43,738 bases of DNA from CAZNHL01 sp964572965 (GTDB lineage: Bacteria; Bacteroidota; Bacteroidia; Cytophagales; UBA9547). This document shows, one piece after another, positions 25,492 through 34,570 of this stretch. The DNA is taken from NCBI GenBank assembly GCA_964572965.1, contig CAZNHL010000038.1:1-43738 (forward strand), given 5' to 3'. The notes beneath the pieces were generated by a model. It was not told the DNA's origin. It did no database searches and saw only the letters and a list, made by a program, of their open reading frames with translations. Numbering within the stretch: position 1 is the first letter of the stretch; each line of letters starts with the position of its first letter. Made by a program: the position numbers and the translations under genes.

Positions 25492-26085
25492 ATGGCTAAA
25501 CAAAAAATTGAAATAGTTAGAGAACTAATTTATTACTCATATGCTAACTTGGCTATGGCTCATACGGCTGTTGATAAAAAGCAAGTTAAATACGCGATGT
25601 TTAATTTTATGATTAGAGCCAAATTATTCAAAGGGTTAAAAGACGGCACAATGAATATGCGGACAATTTTTGATGATGAAAAAATTAAATTACAGACAGG
25701 ACAAATTTGTAATTATTGCGGTTCATCTAACAAATTAGCGTTAGACCATATTTTCCCACAAAAGTACGGTGGACAAGATAATGCCGAAAATTTGATTTTT
25801 GCTTGTAGGGCTTGTAACAGCTCAAAAGGGAAAAAAGACTTAATGGAGTGGATGATTTTTCGTGGACAATTTTTGCCCTTAATGATAATTAGACGTTACT
25901 TAAAACTAACATTTAATTATTGTAACCAAAATGGATTACTCGACAAGAAAATTGAAGAACTCAAGGACCTAGAACTTCCGTTTAGAATTGACTTCTTGCC
26001 TACCAATTTCCCAAAACCAAACGAATTGATACTTAATATAGAACCCAAAAACAACGAACCTCTAGCATCGGATTTGCAACAATAG
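25492..26085 (+). CDS. HNH endonuclease
   Basis: A 197-residue protein with a central HNH nuclease domain: the zinc-binding pair CNYCG, LDHIFPQKYGG with the catalytic histidine, the asparagine of DNAENLIFACRACN, and the second pair CRAC. The N-terminal 60 residues are helical and basic and the C-terminus is unassigned, with no sign of an intron or intein. In this setting it may be a stand-alone defence or homing-type nuclease. Confidence 0.88.
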   Translation: MAKQKIEIVRELIYYSYANLAMAHTAVDKKQVKYAMFNFMIRAKLFKGLKDGTMNMRTIFDDEKIKLQTGQICNYCGSSNKLALDHIFPQKYGGQDNAENLIFACRACNSSKGKKDLMEWMIFRGQFLPLMIIRRYLKLTFNYCNQNGLLDKKIEELKDLELPFRIDFLPTNFPKPNELILNIEPKNNEPLASDLQQ

Positions 26086-26227
26086 TGGTACTAAAGTGCT
26101 TAGTTTAATTAAATAAGATTGAAGTTTGGTGCTTCTAAATCCCACCTTCACAAAGAGGTCCGATCTGTCGGTGATAAAAACTTTCCAATAAGACAAATCC
26201 TAAGAATTAACACCCAACAACGCAAAC

Positions 26228-27919
26228 ATGTTTTCCATTAATCATTTTGAACAATACATAGACGAAACAATCTTAAAAAGAGGCTTGTCCTATTTCAAAA
26301 AAGGTTATGTAAGCGAGCCAGAAGAAATTACAACAGGTGTCTATCAGGCAATTGTTTCCGGGTCGGAAGATTATACAGTAGAACTGGAAATAAAAAATGG
26401 TCAAATAATTGAGCATACCTGCACCTGTCCTTACGACATGGGACCGGTTTGTAAACACATTGCATCAGTTCTGTTTTACTTGCAAAAAGATATATTGACA
26501 ATAGACCCTGAACGTAGCCCAAAACAAAAAGCCCAGCCAAAAGAGAAAAAGCCCTCTTTATTGAAACAAGTAGATGAGATTCTGGAAACTATTTCACACA
26601 ATGAACTTAAACAGTTTATCCGCGAGCAAGTAAAAAAGAATCCATCTTTCAGAAATACTTTTTTATCGTCTTTCGCCCATCAAAACACAAACGATTCAAA
26701 GGAGCTATATGCAAAGCAAATAAAATCAATCCTTAACAAAGAAGCCGGCAGAGAAGGGTTTATTTACTGGAATCAAACAGGAAAAATTGACCGGGCAACA
26801 AATGAGTTGTTGATAACAGCGAAAAAGCAACTGGAAAATAAAAATTATAAAAGTGCTATCCATGTGTGTTGTGCGGTAATGGAAGAGCTGACAGCAGCCC
26901 TACAATTCTCTGACGACAGCAATGGTTATATCGGAGGGAACATTGAACGCGCATACAACCTACTATGTACTATTGCCGGAGAAAGTGTACCGGAAGAAAT
27001 CAGGTCACTGCTATTTGAATACTGTTTATCAGCTTTTGAAAAGCAAACCTATGACGGCTGGGACTGGCATTTGGGTATGCTGAACCTGGCCTCTTTAATA
27101 TTGAAAGATGACGAAGAAGCGCAAAAAATAATCACTTGTCTTGATACCTTACACGATTCGAAATACGAAATAGAGCATGCCCAAGAAATAAAGTTAACTG
27201 TTATAAGAAAGACAAAAGGAGAGGAAGAGGCAGATAAATTCATCGAACAAAACCTGTCAAATCCAGGTTTACGGCATGAAGCCATTGCAAAAGCCCTCAA
27301 AAACAAGAACTACGAAAAAGCAATCAGCATTTCGAAGGACGGTATAAAACACGATGAGAAAAGTAAGCCGGGACTAGTGAAACAGTGGTACGACTGGCTT
27401 TTGAAAATTGCGCAGGCTCAGAATGATACAGAAAAAATAATTGAATATTCCCGTTACCTTTTCATAGACAATTTCAGAAATGAACAGGATTATTACCAAT
27501 TGATGAAAATCAATGTTCAGCAAAAAAAATGGAATGAATTTGTTGAAGGTCTTATTAAAGATATTTCTTCAAAGAAAAGATGGCTTGATGAAGCTTTGAT
27601 AGCAAAAATTTATATTGAAGAAAAATGGTTTGAAAGGCTGTTGAAACTGATTACTGAAAAACCAACTTTACAAAAAATTGAAGAATACGAGAAGTATCTT
27701 TCTACAGATTATTCCACAGAACTAGCTGATCTCTACGAACAGAGCATTTTAGAATACATGCAAATCAATACGGGCAGAGGTCATTATCAAACAGCTTGTA
27801 AGTACCTGAGACGTATGAAAAAGCTTGGGGCACGTGAAAAGGTAGATAGCATTATTAATTTCTTCAAAAAGGAATACCCGCAACGCAAAGCATTAATGGA
27901 AGAATTGCAAATGGTATAG
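26228..27919 (+). CDS. SWIM zinc-finger protein with helical repeat C-terminus
   Basis: A 563-residue protein with an N-terminal SWIM zinc finger (CxCx(n)CxH seen as CTCPYDMGPVCKH, about residues 64-76, preceded by the typical VSGSEDYTVELEIKNG strand pair) and a long all-helical C-terminus resembling TPR or HEAT repeats. SWIM fingers bind DNA or proteins, and this two-part layout is common in bacteria beside helicases or nucleases. Here no SNF2 helicase follows. The stop codon is 1 nt from the next start, so the two are translationally coupled. Confidence 0.88.
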   Translation: MFSINHFEQYIDETILKRGLSYFKKGYVSEPEEITTGVYQAIVSGSEDYTVELEIKNGQIIEHTCTCPYDMGPVCKHIASVLFYLQKDILTIDPERSPKQKAQPKEKKPSLLKQVDEILETISHNELKQFIREQVKKNPSFRNTFLSSFAHQNTNDSKELYAKQIKSILNKEAGREGFIYWNQTGKIDRATNELLITAKKQLENKNYKSAIHVCCAVMEELTAALQFSDDSNGYIGGNIERAYNLLCTIAGESVPEEIRSLLFEYCLSAFEKQTYDGWDWHLGMLNLASLILKDDEEAQKIITCLDTLHDSKYEIEHAQEIKLTVIRKTKGEEEADKFIEQNLSNPGLRHEAIAKALKNKNYEKAISISKDGIKHDEKSKPGLVKQWYDWLLKIAQAQNDTEKIIEYSRYLFIDNFRNEQDYYQLMKINVQQKKWNEFVEGLIKDISSKKRWLDEALIAKIYIEEKWFERLLKLITEKPTLQKIEEYEKYLSTDYSTELADLYEQSILEYMQINTGRGHYQTACKYLRRMKKLGAREKVDSIINFFKKEYPQRKALMEELQMV

Positions 27920-27920
27920 A

Positions 27921-29339
27921 ATGAAAAGCCTTTTCAAAATAATAATGCTGGTTTTTGCGGTAAATGTGTACACCTACGCCCAAACCAGAATTTTCAGCGA
28001 AGAACAAATCAAAGAAGACATCAATCAATTGAAAGCCGCTTTGGAAGAAGTGCATCCGGCATTGTACCATTATACTTCTAAAGCCCAACTGGATTCATTA
28101 TTTACAGTTGCCTTGAACAGTGTCAGCAAACCTTGTTCTTATGAAGAAGCTTTCAGTATTCTGAATCCATTGGTCACAGCAGTCAAATGCGGCCATACAG
28201 AAATTGAACTGGCCGGCTGGTATACAGAAGAACTGAGTAAAAAAGAGCTTTTCCCTTTTGAAATAATCTGTATAAATGATAAGCTATATGTTTACCAAAA
28301 TTGTAGTACCGATTCCACTGTTCTGCCAGGATTTGAAATAGAAGCTATCAACGGTATTAGTGCACAAACAATTCTTAATAAGTTATTTTCATCTTTCAGT
28401 GTAGATGGCTATATCAAAACCACTCAGAAATACATTTGCAAAAACCTCTTCAGAAATTGGTATGCCGTTTATTTCGGAGTTTCGGATGAGTACCTGCTAA
28501 AACTAAAGAACCAGAAAGGGATTACTGTTACAGCAAGCGTTCACGGACTGACTTTAGACAGCATCAATTGTTATAAAAACATCCGATATCCGAAGAAAGA
28601 ACAGGCACCCTTTTCTTTTAAGATCGATAAAAAGAACACAGCGGTTTTACAGTTCAATACTTTTATGCAGGACAAAGTGCTGAACGACCACTACAACATT
28701 TACAGGTTTATCGACAGCGCATTTACTACCATTAAAGAGAAGAAAGTAAACAGGCTCATTCTTGATTTGAGAAAAAACGCCGGAGGAAATAGTCAATATG
28801 GAATGTACCTGTATTCATACCTGGCAGAACGGCCTTTTATGTATGTCGACTCTATACTCACAAAAATGGACCATGCTCCATCTTTCAGCCCGAATGCATG
28901 GGTAGGTGCTTATCGGGATTTTTACAGATTGCCTTCCGGTATGTACAAGTTTTCCCCCAACAACCACATAACAAAATCGGCCGTGCCGCATAAAAATAAC
29001 TTTGCAGGAAAACTATGTGTGCTTACCAGCGGCCTGACCCTTTCTGCCGGCAGTGGACTTAGTGTTGTCATTAAGGAAAATAACAGAGGTATATTTATTG
29101 GAGAAGAGTGTGGCAGTGACCGTTATGAATCAAACGGCCTTATTCTGAATTGTACATTGAAAAACACCCAAACCACAATCTGGATACCCTTCCAGAAATA
29201 TTACTTGGGGATATCAACAGGCAAAGAGTCCGGCCGTGGCATTATCTCCGATTTTCCTTTTAAGCCCGAAATTTCCGATCTTGTAAATGGCATCGACAAA
29301 GAAATGGAATATGCCCAAAAGCTGATTTTGAAGAAATAA
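27921..29339 (+). CDS. Exported S41 (tail-specific protease-like) family protein
   Basis: A 472-residue exported protein: signal peptide MKSLFKIIMLVFAV...YAQ, an N-terminal helical S41 domain (DINQLKAALEEVHPALYHYT), a PDZ-like region (PGFEIEAINGISAQTIL) and the S41 catalytic fold (LILDLRKNAGGNSQYG, then CVLTSGLTLSAGSGL). The serine of TLSAGS is the expected nucleophile position; the family's usual SAAE becomes SAGS, so activity is likely but not certain. It follows the SWIM gene by 1 nt. Confidence 0.85.
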   Translation: MKSLFKIIMLVFAVNVYTYAQTRIFSEEQIKEDINQLKAALEEVHPALYHYTSKAQLDSLFTVALNSVSKPCSYEEAFSILNPLVTAVKCGHTEIELAGWYTEELSKKELFPFEIICINDKLYVYQNCSTDSTVLPGFEIEAINGISAQTILNKLFSSFSVDGYIKTTQKYICKNLFRNWYAVYFGVSDEYLLKLKNQKGITVTASVHGLTLDSINCYKNIRYPKKEQAPFSFKIDKKNTAVLQFNTFMQDKVLNDHYNIYRFIDSAFTTIKEKKVNRLILDLRKNAGGNSQYGMYLYSYLAERPFMYVDSILTKMDHAPSFSPNAWVGAYRDFYRLPSGMYKFSPNNHITKSAVPHKNNFAGKLCVLTSGLTLSAGSGLSVVIKENNRGIFIGEECGSDRYESNGLILNCTLKNTQTTIWIPFQKYYLGISTGKESGRGIISDFPFKPEISDLVNGIDKEMEYAQKLILKK

Positions 29340-29357
29340 AAGTAGTAGCTTATTGAT

Positions 29358-29400
29358 ATAGTGGAAAAATATGGAATCAGATTCCATATTTTTCCACTAT
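29358..29400. repeat. Perfect 43-nt palindrome with a one-base centre
   Basis: Arms of 21 bp, ATAGTGGAAAAATATGGAAT followed by C (29358-29378) and its complement (29380-29400), meet at a single A. It lies between the S41 gene and a convergent minus-strand gene and can act as a terminator in both directions, though only short T runs follow. As DNA it can extrude a hairpin. Confidence 0.8.
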
Positions 29401-29405
29401 CTAAC

Positions 29406-29627
29406 TTACCGAGAAATTATAACCTCTATTGTATTGCTACCAAGTGAGGTATTTATAGTACAATTATTGTGTTGTGCCGAGCTTTTTAAAGCATTTAACA
29501 GGTTATTATTTACAACATTTTTGCCCAAATTAATTGTGGCATTAAGTTCTGGAACTCCATCAATTGCAAAATTGAATTCATTGGTTATTAACTCAGTGAT
29601 CTCTCTTAAAATGGGTCTTGCAGGCAT
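29406..29627 (-). CDS. Possible small protein downstream of the T9SS gene
   Basis: A 73-codon frame (begins MPARPILREITELITNEF) 24 nt after the stop of the propeller gene, on the same strand, ending just before the 43-nt palindrome. Composition looks protein-like (a helical start, then NATINLGKN and SLGSNTIEVIISR). No family recognised and no ribosome binding site seen, so it may not be real. Confidence 0.35.
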   Translation of the reverse strand: MPARPILREITELITNEFNFAIDGVPELNATINLGKNVVNNNLLNALKSSAQHNNCTINTSLGSNTIEVIISR

Positions 29628-29651
29628 ATTATTATAAAAATTTAAAAGTTA

Positions 29652-31820
29652 CTATTCCAGTATTAATTTCTTGGTTTCCAATACATTGTTTGTATTGTCC
29701 AGCACCTTAATCAAATATAAACCTTTTGTAGTCAGGTTATTCAAGTTGATTTGTAACAATGACGTGTTTATCAGTTGGGAGTATACCTCACTGCCTTGAG
29801 TATCAAAGAATTTGATGGAGTAGGTGCTGCTTGGTTTATTGACTACAATAGTCAAAATATCCTTTGCGGGGTTGGGGTAAACTGTTACGACATTAATTGT
29901 ATTTGAATAAAGAGGGTCTTGGATATCAGTGGTTTGGTCAGAACTTTTATTTAACAACATATAAACTCCATTTGCTTTTTGAGTACTAGAATTACCAGTT
30001 GTTATCCACATATCATTTTTATGATCCAATTTAAAGTCAGAAATAGCTATGTAGTTTAAAGTTTCTCCATTGTAGCTATTTGTTTGGTACATATTTAAGT
30101 CTCTTGAAGTAGAACCTTTGTCATACATATTAAATAAACCTCCATATGTTTTGTTTCCTTTATACCCCTTCCAAATATTCTTATCAGGCGTTACTATAAT
30201 ACTTGACATGTCTTGGTTTCCATTATAATCCCCTCCATATAAGGAAGAATACCTTTGGCTGAAAATATCATTTTGGGAAGGGTTCCAAACTCCGTTAGAG
30301 TATTCTGAAATGTAGCTAGAATTGCCCACAAATAGATATTTATTAGAAGCTTCCACAAAAGTATGATACACCTCTGTTGCCCACAGTGAAGAATTTGTGT
30401 TGTAATTTGTGTAGTTTAAGAATTTGTTTCCGTCATAAATTGACACACCTCCACTTGTTGAAAAAATAACGTTACCATTTGGGTCGATGTCTATATCATT
30501 TATTTTAGTTCCAACTAGCCCGCTAGAGGTTGAATATGTAGTCCAACTATTGGCATTAAATTTACTTGCTCCGTTTTCGTGCCCTACCCATAAACTATTA
30601 CTTGAATCTATAGCTAGACAGGTAATTTTGTTATTTAACAAACCGTCTGATGTAGTGTACCTTTTCAATGATGCACCATCGTAATAGCCGATACCATTGT
30701 CAGCATCATCAAACCAAATATGGTTGTTTTTATCAATTACAATGGAAGTAACCCAGCCAATATATGTAGGAATTGGGATAGAATAATTTAGCCATTTACT
30801 ACCATCGAATGAAGAAATCCCTAATCTAGTACCGAACCATTTAATGTTATTTTTGTCTATAGCTACACAAAAAGTCATATCCTCGAGTAACCCTAGATTA
30901 TTGGGCTTATATTCTGTAATAATCTCATTTTTCAAAGATACTAGTACTCCATTACTTGACCCAAACCAAATAATACCATCTACGTCAATAGCTATACAAG
31001 AAGTATAAGACCCCGTACAATCATTTATGAATTTCCTATATTGGGAATTTGTATTATTTGAAGTGAACTTTAGTAGACCTCCACATTGGCTTGCCACATA
31101 GATATTCCCGTCAAGCCCTTTTGCAATACAATTAAAATTTCCAGCTTGGTTGTCTATATAATTATATATGTAATCCTCGAAAATATTTGTTATTGGATTA
31201 TATTTTTTTATACTATTGGGAAAGGCTGCCAATAATGCTCCATTACTGAAAAATAAATTTCCAGTTGGGGGATACTTAGTGTCATATGTTTTCCAATTAG
31301 CTATTCCGTCAAACTTTGATATTCCACTACCAGTTCCAAACCACAAATTATTATCATTGTCTACAGCCACAGATACAACTTGATTAGAAATTAGCCCATT
31401 ACCTTGTAAATATCTTTCCCAAGAACTATCATTAAACTTGTAAACTCCATATTCTGTAGCAAACCAAATGTTGCTATTTTGATCAACAACTATATCGTTG
31501 ACTTGAGAATTTTCCAATTTATCAGAGTAATCAACCCAGTTTATACCATCAAATTTGACTACTCCATTGTTCTTACCTATCCAAACGTTTTTATTTTTGT
31601 CGATAGCAATGGCTTTAACATTATATCCATTTATATGATCAGTTAATATATCCCAAGTTGTGCCATTAAATTTTGCTAATCCACCCGAATAGCCAATCCA
31701 CTTATCTCCTTTGGAATCTATTGCAATACTTAAAATTGAACCCTGACCTCTATAATTTATTTGACACATTGCAATGTGGGGTATTAAAAATACGGTTACA
31801 ATTATTAGTAGTTTCTTCAT
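29652..31820 (-). CDS. T9SS-secreted two-component-regulator-type propeller protein
   Basis: A 722-residue secreted protein. After the signal peptide (ends near IAMCQ) it has about a dozen propeller repeats of the form AID...N.WIG...GV.KFDG (WIGYSGGLAKFNG, WIGKNNGVVKFDG, WFGTGSGISKFDG), as in the sensor part of hybrid two-component systems but without a membrane or kinase part. The C-terminal 80 residues are a type A sorting domain for type IX secretion: VYPNPAKDILTIVVNK, then GLYLIKVLD and the terminal KKLILE. It should be displayed on or released from the cell surface. Divergent from the XRE gene. Confidence 0.9.
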   Translation of the reverse strand: MKKLLIIVTVFLIPHIAMCQINYRGQGSILSIAIDSKGDKWIGYSGGLAKFNGTTWDILTDHINGYNVKAIAIDKNKNVWIGKNNGVVKFDGINWVDYSDKLENSQVNDIVVDQNSNIWFATEYGVYKFNDSSWERYLQGNGLISNQVVSVAVDNDNNLWFGTGSGISKFDGIANWKTYDTKYPPTGNLFFSNGALLAAFPNSIKKYNPITNIFEDYIYNYIDNQAGNFNCIAKGLDGNIYVASQCGGLLKFTSNNTNSQYRKFINDCTGSYTSCIAIDVDGIIWFGSSNGVLVSLKNEIITEYKPNNLGLLEDMTFCVAIDKNNIKWFGTRLGISSFDGSKWLNYSIPIPTYIGWVTSIVIDKNNHIWFDDADNGIGYYDGASLKRYTTSDGLLNNKITCLAIDSSNSLWVGHENGASKFNANSWTTYSTSSGLVGTKINDIDIDPNGNVIFSTSGGVSIYDGNKFLNYTNYNTNSSLWATEVYHTFVEASNKYLFVGNSSYISEYSNGVWNPSQNDIFSQRYSSLYGGDYNGNQDMSSIIVTPDKNIWKGYKGNKTYGGLFNMYDKGSTSRDLNMYQTNSYNGETLNYIAISDFKLDHKNDMWITTGNSSTQKANGVYMLLNKSSDQTTDIQDPLYSNTINVVTVYPNPAKDILTIVVNKPSSTYSIKFFDTQGSEVYSQLINTSLLQINLNNLTTKGLYLIKVLDNTNNVLETKKLILE

Positions 31821-31947
31821 TTTCTCTGATTGATTTAGGGAAGTAAATAACGTTTACAAAAAATGAATTATAAACTTTCTCTATTTGTAATTTATAATCT
31901 ATTATGAATATTTTATACATTAGATGTTTAAATATTTCGCACTTCAA

Positions 31948-32325
31948 ATGACAATAGGACAACGAATTAGAAAGGTAAGAGAGCTTAAGGGCTTTAAGCA
32001 AGACACAATGGCTGAACGCCTTGGGATGTCTCAAGCCAATTATAGTAAGCTTGAGAGTGATGATGCAGATATGTCCTTTTCAAGACTTGAAGAAATTGCC
32101 AAAGCATTGGAAGTTCAGTTATCAGACATCGTTGATTTTGATAAAAAGGTTTTTTTTAACCAAACCAATAGCCCATACAGTAATAGTTGTAATGTAAATA
32201 GCCCTATTAGTATTAATGATAAAAATCTTTTCGAAGAAATAATTCAGGGAAAGGACAAGATAATAGCAATATTGGAAAAGCAAATTTCTTTAATGGAAGC
32301 AATGCAAAAGAGTAAGGAGAAATAA
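31948..32325 (+). CDS. XRE-family helix-turn-helix regulator
   Basis: A 125-residue regulator. The HTH (TIGQRIRKVRELKGFKQDTM and AERLGMSQANYSKLES) spans about residues 2-58, followed by a polar linker with repeated NSP words and a C-terminal coiled-coil-like helix (IIQGKDKIIAILEKQISLME) for dimerisation. I start at the ATG at 31948; the ATG at 31924 adds eight hydrophobic residues that do not fit the family. It is divergent from the T9SS propeller gene across about 100 nt and may regulate it. Confidence 0.88.
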   Translation: MTIGQRIRKVRELKGFKQDTMAERLGMSQANYSKLESDDADMSFSRLEEIAKALEVQLSDIVDFDKKVFFNQTNSPYSNSCNVNSPISINDKNLFEEIIQGKDKIIAILEKQISLMEAMQKSKEK

Positions 32326-32345
32326 TTTGTAAAAAGATTAGACCC

Positions 32346-32388
32346 AAAGCAACGGAGCTGCTAAATAGTTAGTAGCTCCGTTGCTTTT
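32346..32388 (+). terminator. Rho-independent terminator after the XRE gene
   Basis: Fourteen-bp perfect arms (AAAGCAACGGAGCT at 32346-32359, complement at 32374-32387), with extra pairing (CTA/TAG) inside the loop and a T run on the right arm. Confidence 0.85.
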
Positions 32389-32434
32389 CAAGGAATCTTA
32401 AATCAATCTGCAAAAATATTTAGGTTATAAGTCG

Positions 32435-32466
32435 TCTGCGTAACTTAGCGCAATCTGCAGGAGAAA
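32435..32466. repeat. Left copy of a 32-bp direct repeat flanking the AbiE module
   Basis: Begins TCTGCGTAACTTAGCGCAAT. It matches 34481-34512 at 31 of 32 positions, same orientation, 2046 bp apart. The AbiE pair lies between the copies. Confidence 0.8.
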
Positions 32467-32511
32467 AACCCTAACACCCAGAGTCGATCCCCTTAATCTC
32501 TACAAAATCAC

Positions 32512-32560
32512 AAAATGTCCAGTTTATTAGAAAAAAAACTGGACATTTTAACTACCTTTG
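32512..32560 (+). promoter_or_regulatory. AbiE promoter with inverted-repeat operator
   Basis: Perfect 14-bp inverted arms AAAATGTCCAGTTT (32512-32525) and its complement (32536-32549), 10 nt apart, end three bases before the -7 element TACCTTTG (32553-32560), an exact TAnnTTTG match. The ATG of the antitoxin gene is at 32576. AbiEi antitoxins are known to repress their own promoter by binding inverted repeats, so this is the likely operator. Confidence 0.75.
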
Positions 32561-32575
32561 TACTATAATAAAGGA

Positions 32576-33315
32576 ATGAAAATAGCTGATTACATATCGT
32601 TTACTATAGATAGACTCCCCAATGGCTATGTATTCACCTATATTGACTTTATTACTGAGGTGGCTCAAAAAGAAGCGGTCATAAAAGCCTTGAACCGCAT
32701 GGTAGCTTCAGGTAAAATTGCCAAACTTTCCAAAGGCAAATACTACAAACCAGAGAACACCCCATTTGGAAACCTTCAGCCCAATCAGGCGCAAGTAGTA
32801 AAAGATCTACTAGAAGAAAACGGGAAAACAACAGGCTATCTCACAGGTTACAGCATATATAATCAATTGGGTCTAACCACACAAATAAGCAATACCATAC
32901 AAATCGGGAAAAATCAGGTTCGTCCCAATTTTAAACGAGAACGCTATACCGTTTCATTTGTAAAACAAAAAAATACCATTACTAAAGAAAACATTCGGCT
33001 ACTANNNNNNNNNNACTACAATTGCTTGATGCTATTCGCTATATCAAAAAAATACCCGATACCAATATAGAAGCATCTTGCAAAAGATTTCTAGCCATTA
33101 TCAAAAACCTTTCTGATAAAGAAATTAATACCATTGTTCGCCTGGCCTTAAAATATCCGCCTGCCACAAGGGCTTTATTAGGGGCTTTGTTAGAAGCTAT
33201 GCAACAGGGCAATGCAACGGCACCGCTTTTCAAATCATTGAATCCAATTACCAAGTATAAATTGGCAGGTTCCGCAAAAGCCTTATCCACTGCTCCAAAA
33301 TGGAATATCGTATGA
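32576..33315 (+). CDS. AbiEi-type antitoxin (DUF6088), split by an assembly gap
   Basis: The antitoxin of a type IV toxin-antitoxin pair: a winged-helix N-terminal domain (about residues 1-60, DYISFTIDRLPNGYVFTYID, KALNRMVASGKIAKLSKGKY) that binds DNA, then the DUF6088/AbiEi C-domain (GYLTGYSIYNQLGLTTQI, LLDAIRYIKKIPD). The ATG at 32576 (MKIADY) is chosen because it follows the promoter at the right distance. Ten Ns at 33005-33014 break the frame, but the flanking ends overlap by four bases (ACTA); joining them gives an intact 241-residue protein. The gene overlaps the next small frame by 4 nt. Confidence 0.88.
33005..33014. other. Assembly gap (10 Ns), probably a false gap
   Basis: The last four bases before the Ns (33001-33004) and the first four after (33015-33018) are both ACTA. 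Merging them restores the antitoxin frame as CGG CTA CTA CAA TTG. Confidence 0.85.
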
Positions 33316-33368
33316 AACAAATCCTAGGCAATAAGCTGACTTTTGAAAATATAAAAACAGGCAGATGA
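33312..33368 (+). CDS. 18-codon frame linking antitoxin and toxin
   Basis: A tiny frame (MKQILGNKLTFENIKTGR) whose ATGA start overlaps the antitoxin stop, and whose own stop overlaps the toxin start by another ATGA. It may only carry ribosomes from one gene to the next, or be the remnant of an older toxin start. No protein family applies. Confidence 0.35.
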   Translation: MKQILGNKLTFENIKTGR

Positions 33369-34348
33369 GGTTACACAATAATAAAACCTTATTCAGACAA
33401 GCAGTTCAGTTTACTGCTGACCAAATGAAAATTCCTGCCGTCTATGTAGAAAAAGACTATTGGGTTACGTATTCCCTATTTACAATTTTCAATAATGAAA
33501 TTGGCAAAGACACAGTATTTAAAGGAGGAACAGCACTATCCAAGTGTTATAATATGATAGAACGCTTCTCGGAAGATATTGACTTGGTCGTATTGAGACG
33601 AGAAGGAGAATCAAACAATAAATTAACCACAAAAATCAGGACAATAAGTGAGGTGGTAAATGCTGTATTGCCGGAAGTAAATATTAATGGCCTTACCCAA
33701 AAGATGGGAATGAATCGAAAAACCGCACATTCCTACAACAAAGAATTTAAAGGTGATTACGGACAAGTAAGAGATGTAATTGTGGTTGAAGCAACTTGGT
33801 TAGGATACTACGAACCATACACTACCAAGAGCGTTGTTTCGCTTGTCGGGAAAATGATGTTGGATAATAAGCAGTTCGAAATGGCAAAGGAAAATGAATT
33901 GCTCCCTTTTGATTTGCTGGCATTAGAACCTGTAAGGACCATTTGTGAAAAAATAATGAGTTTGGTTCGCTTTTCTTACGGCCAAAATCCAATGGATGAT
34001 TTGAGGAAAAAGATAAGACACACCTACGATTTACATCAGTTACTTAAACAGAAAGAATTCACAGAATTTTTTTATTCAACGTCTTTTGACGGGATACTAT
34101 TAAAAGTAGCAAATGATGATGTCGCAAGTTTTAAAAACAACAATAAGTGGTTAATCCATCATCCCAGTAACGCACTCATTTTTAAAGATATAGAGAATGT
34201 TTGGAGTGAATTGAAAACAGCTTATAATAGTGACTTTAAAAACCTGGTGTATGGAGAATTACCAAAAGAAGAAGCAGTTTTAGAAACCTTAAAAATGATT
34301 CAGGAAAGATTAAAAGCTATTTCTTGGTCAATAAAAATTGAAGAATGA
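33365..34348 (+). CDS. AbiEii/AbiGii-type nucleotidyltransferase toxin
   Basis: A 327-residue nucleotidyltransferase toxin of the AbiEii family. The nucleotide-binding GGTALSKCY and the metal-binding EDIDLVV lie at about residues 55-80, followed by the conserved VVEATWLGY and the LLPFDLLALEPVRTICEKIM block. These enzymes stop growth by transferring nucleotides to RNA targets and are held in check by AbiEi; systems of this kind abort phage infection. All catalytic residues I can check are present. Confidence 0.92.
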   Translation: MRLHNNKTLFRQAVQFTADQMKIPAVYVEKDYWVTYSLFTIFNNEIGKDTVFKGGTALSKCYNMIERFSEDIDLVVLRREGESNNKLTTKIRTISEVVNAVLPEVNINGLTQKMGMNRKTAHSYNKEFKGDYGQVRDVIVVEATWLGYYEPYTTKSVVSLVGKMMLDNKQFEMAKENELLPFDLLALEPVRTICEKIMSLVRFSYGQNPMDDLRKKIRHTYDLHQLLKQKEFTEFFYSTSFDGILLKVANDDVASFKNNNKWLIHHPSNALIFKDIENVWSELKTAYNSDFKNLVYGELPKEEAVLETLKMIQERLKAISWSIKIEE

Positions 34349-34480
34349 ACTTTTCCGAGGAAAATTAGAGAAGACATTTAGCCCGCAGTTTTTTTCTCTT
34401 TGAACAATAACTTCTAAAAGTTCTGTTTTTCTTTTAAAAGAGCTATCGGCCACTCAGAAAACTTTTTCGTTTTTTGAGCA

Positions 34481-34512
34481 TCTGCGTAACTTAGCGCAAT
34501 CTGCGGGAGAAA
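34481..34512. repeat. Right copy of a 32-bp direct repeat flanking the AbiE module
   Basis: Matches 32435-32466 with one mismatch (G for A after the shared 24 bases) in the same orientation. It lies 132 nt after the toxin gene and 58 nt before sbcC. The rest of 34349-34570 is AT-rich with no gene. Confidence 0.8.
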
Positions 34513-34570
34513 CCCCTTAAATTTTCAAATCTTATAATCTTCGAATCAATCCACACCTAACACCCAAAGC

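Noticed and set aside
29371..29637. An 88-codon plus-strand frame over the 43-nt palindrome
   Set aside because: It begins inside the palindrome and is antisense to a more plausible small minus-strand frame; no family or start signal supports it.
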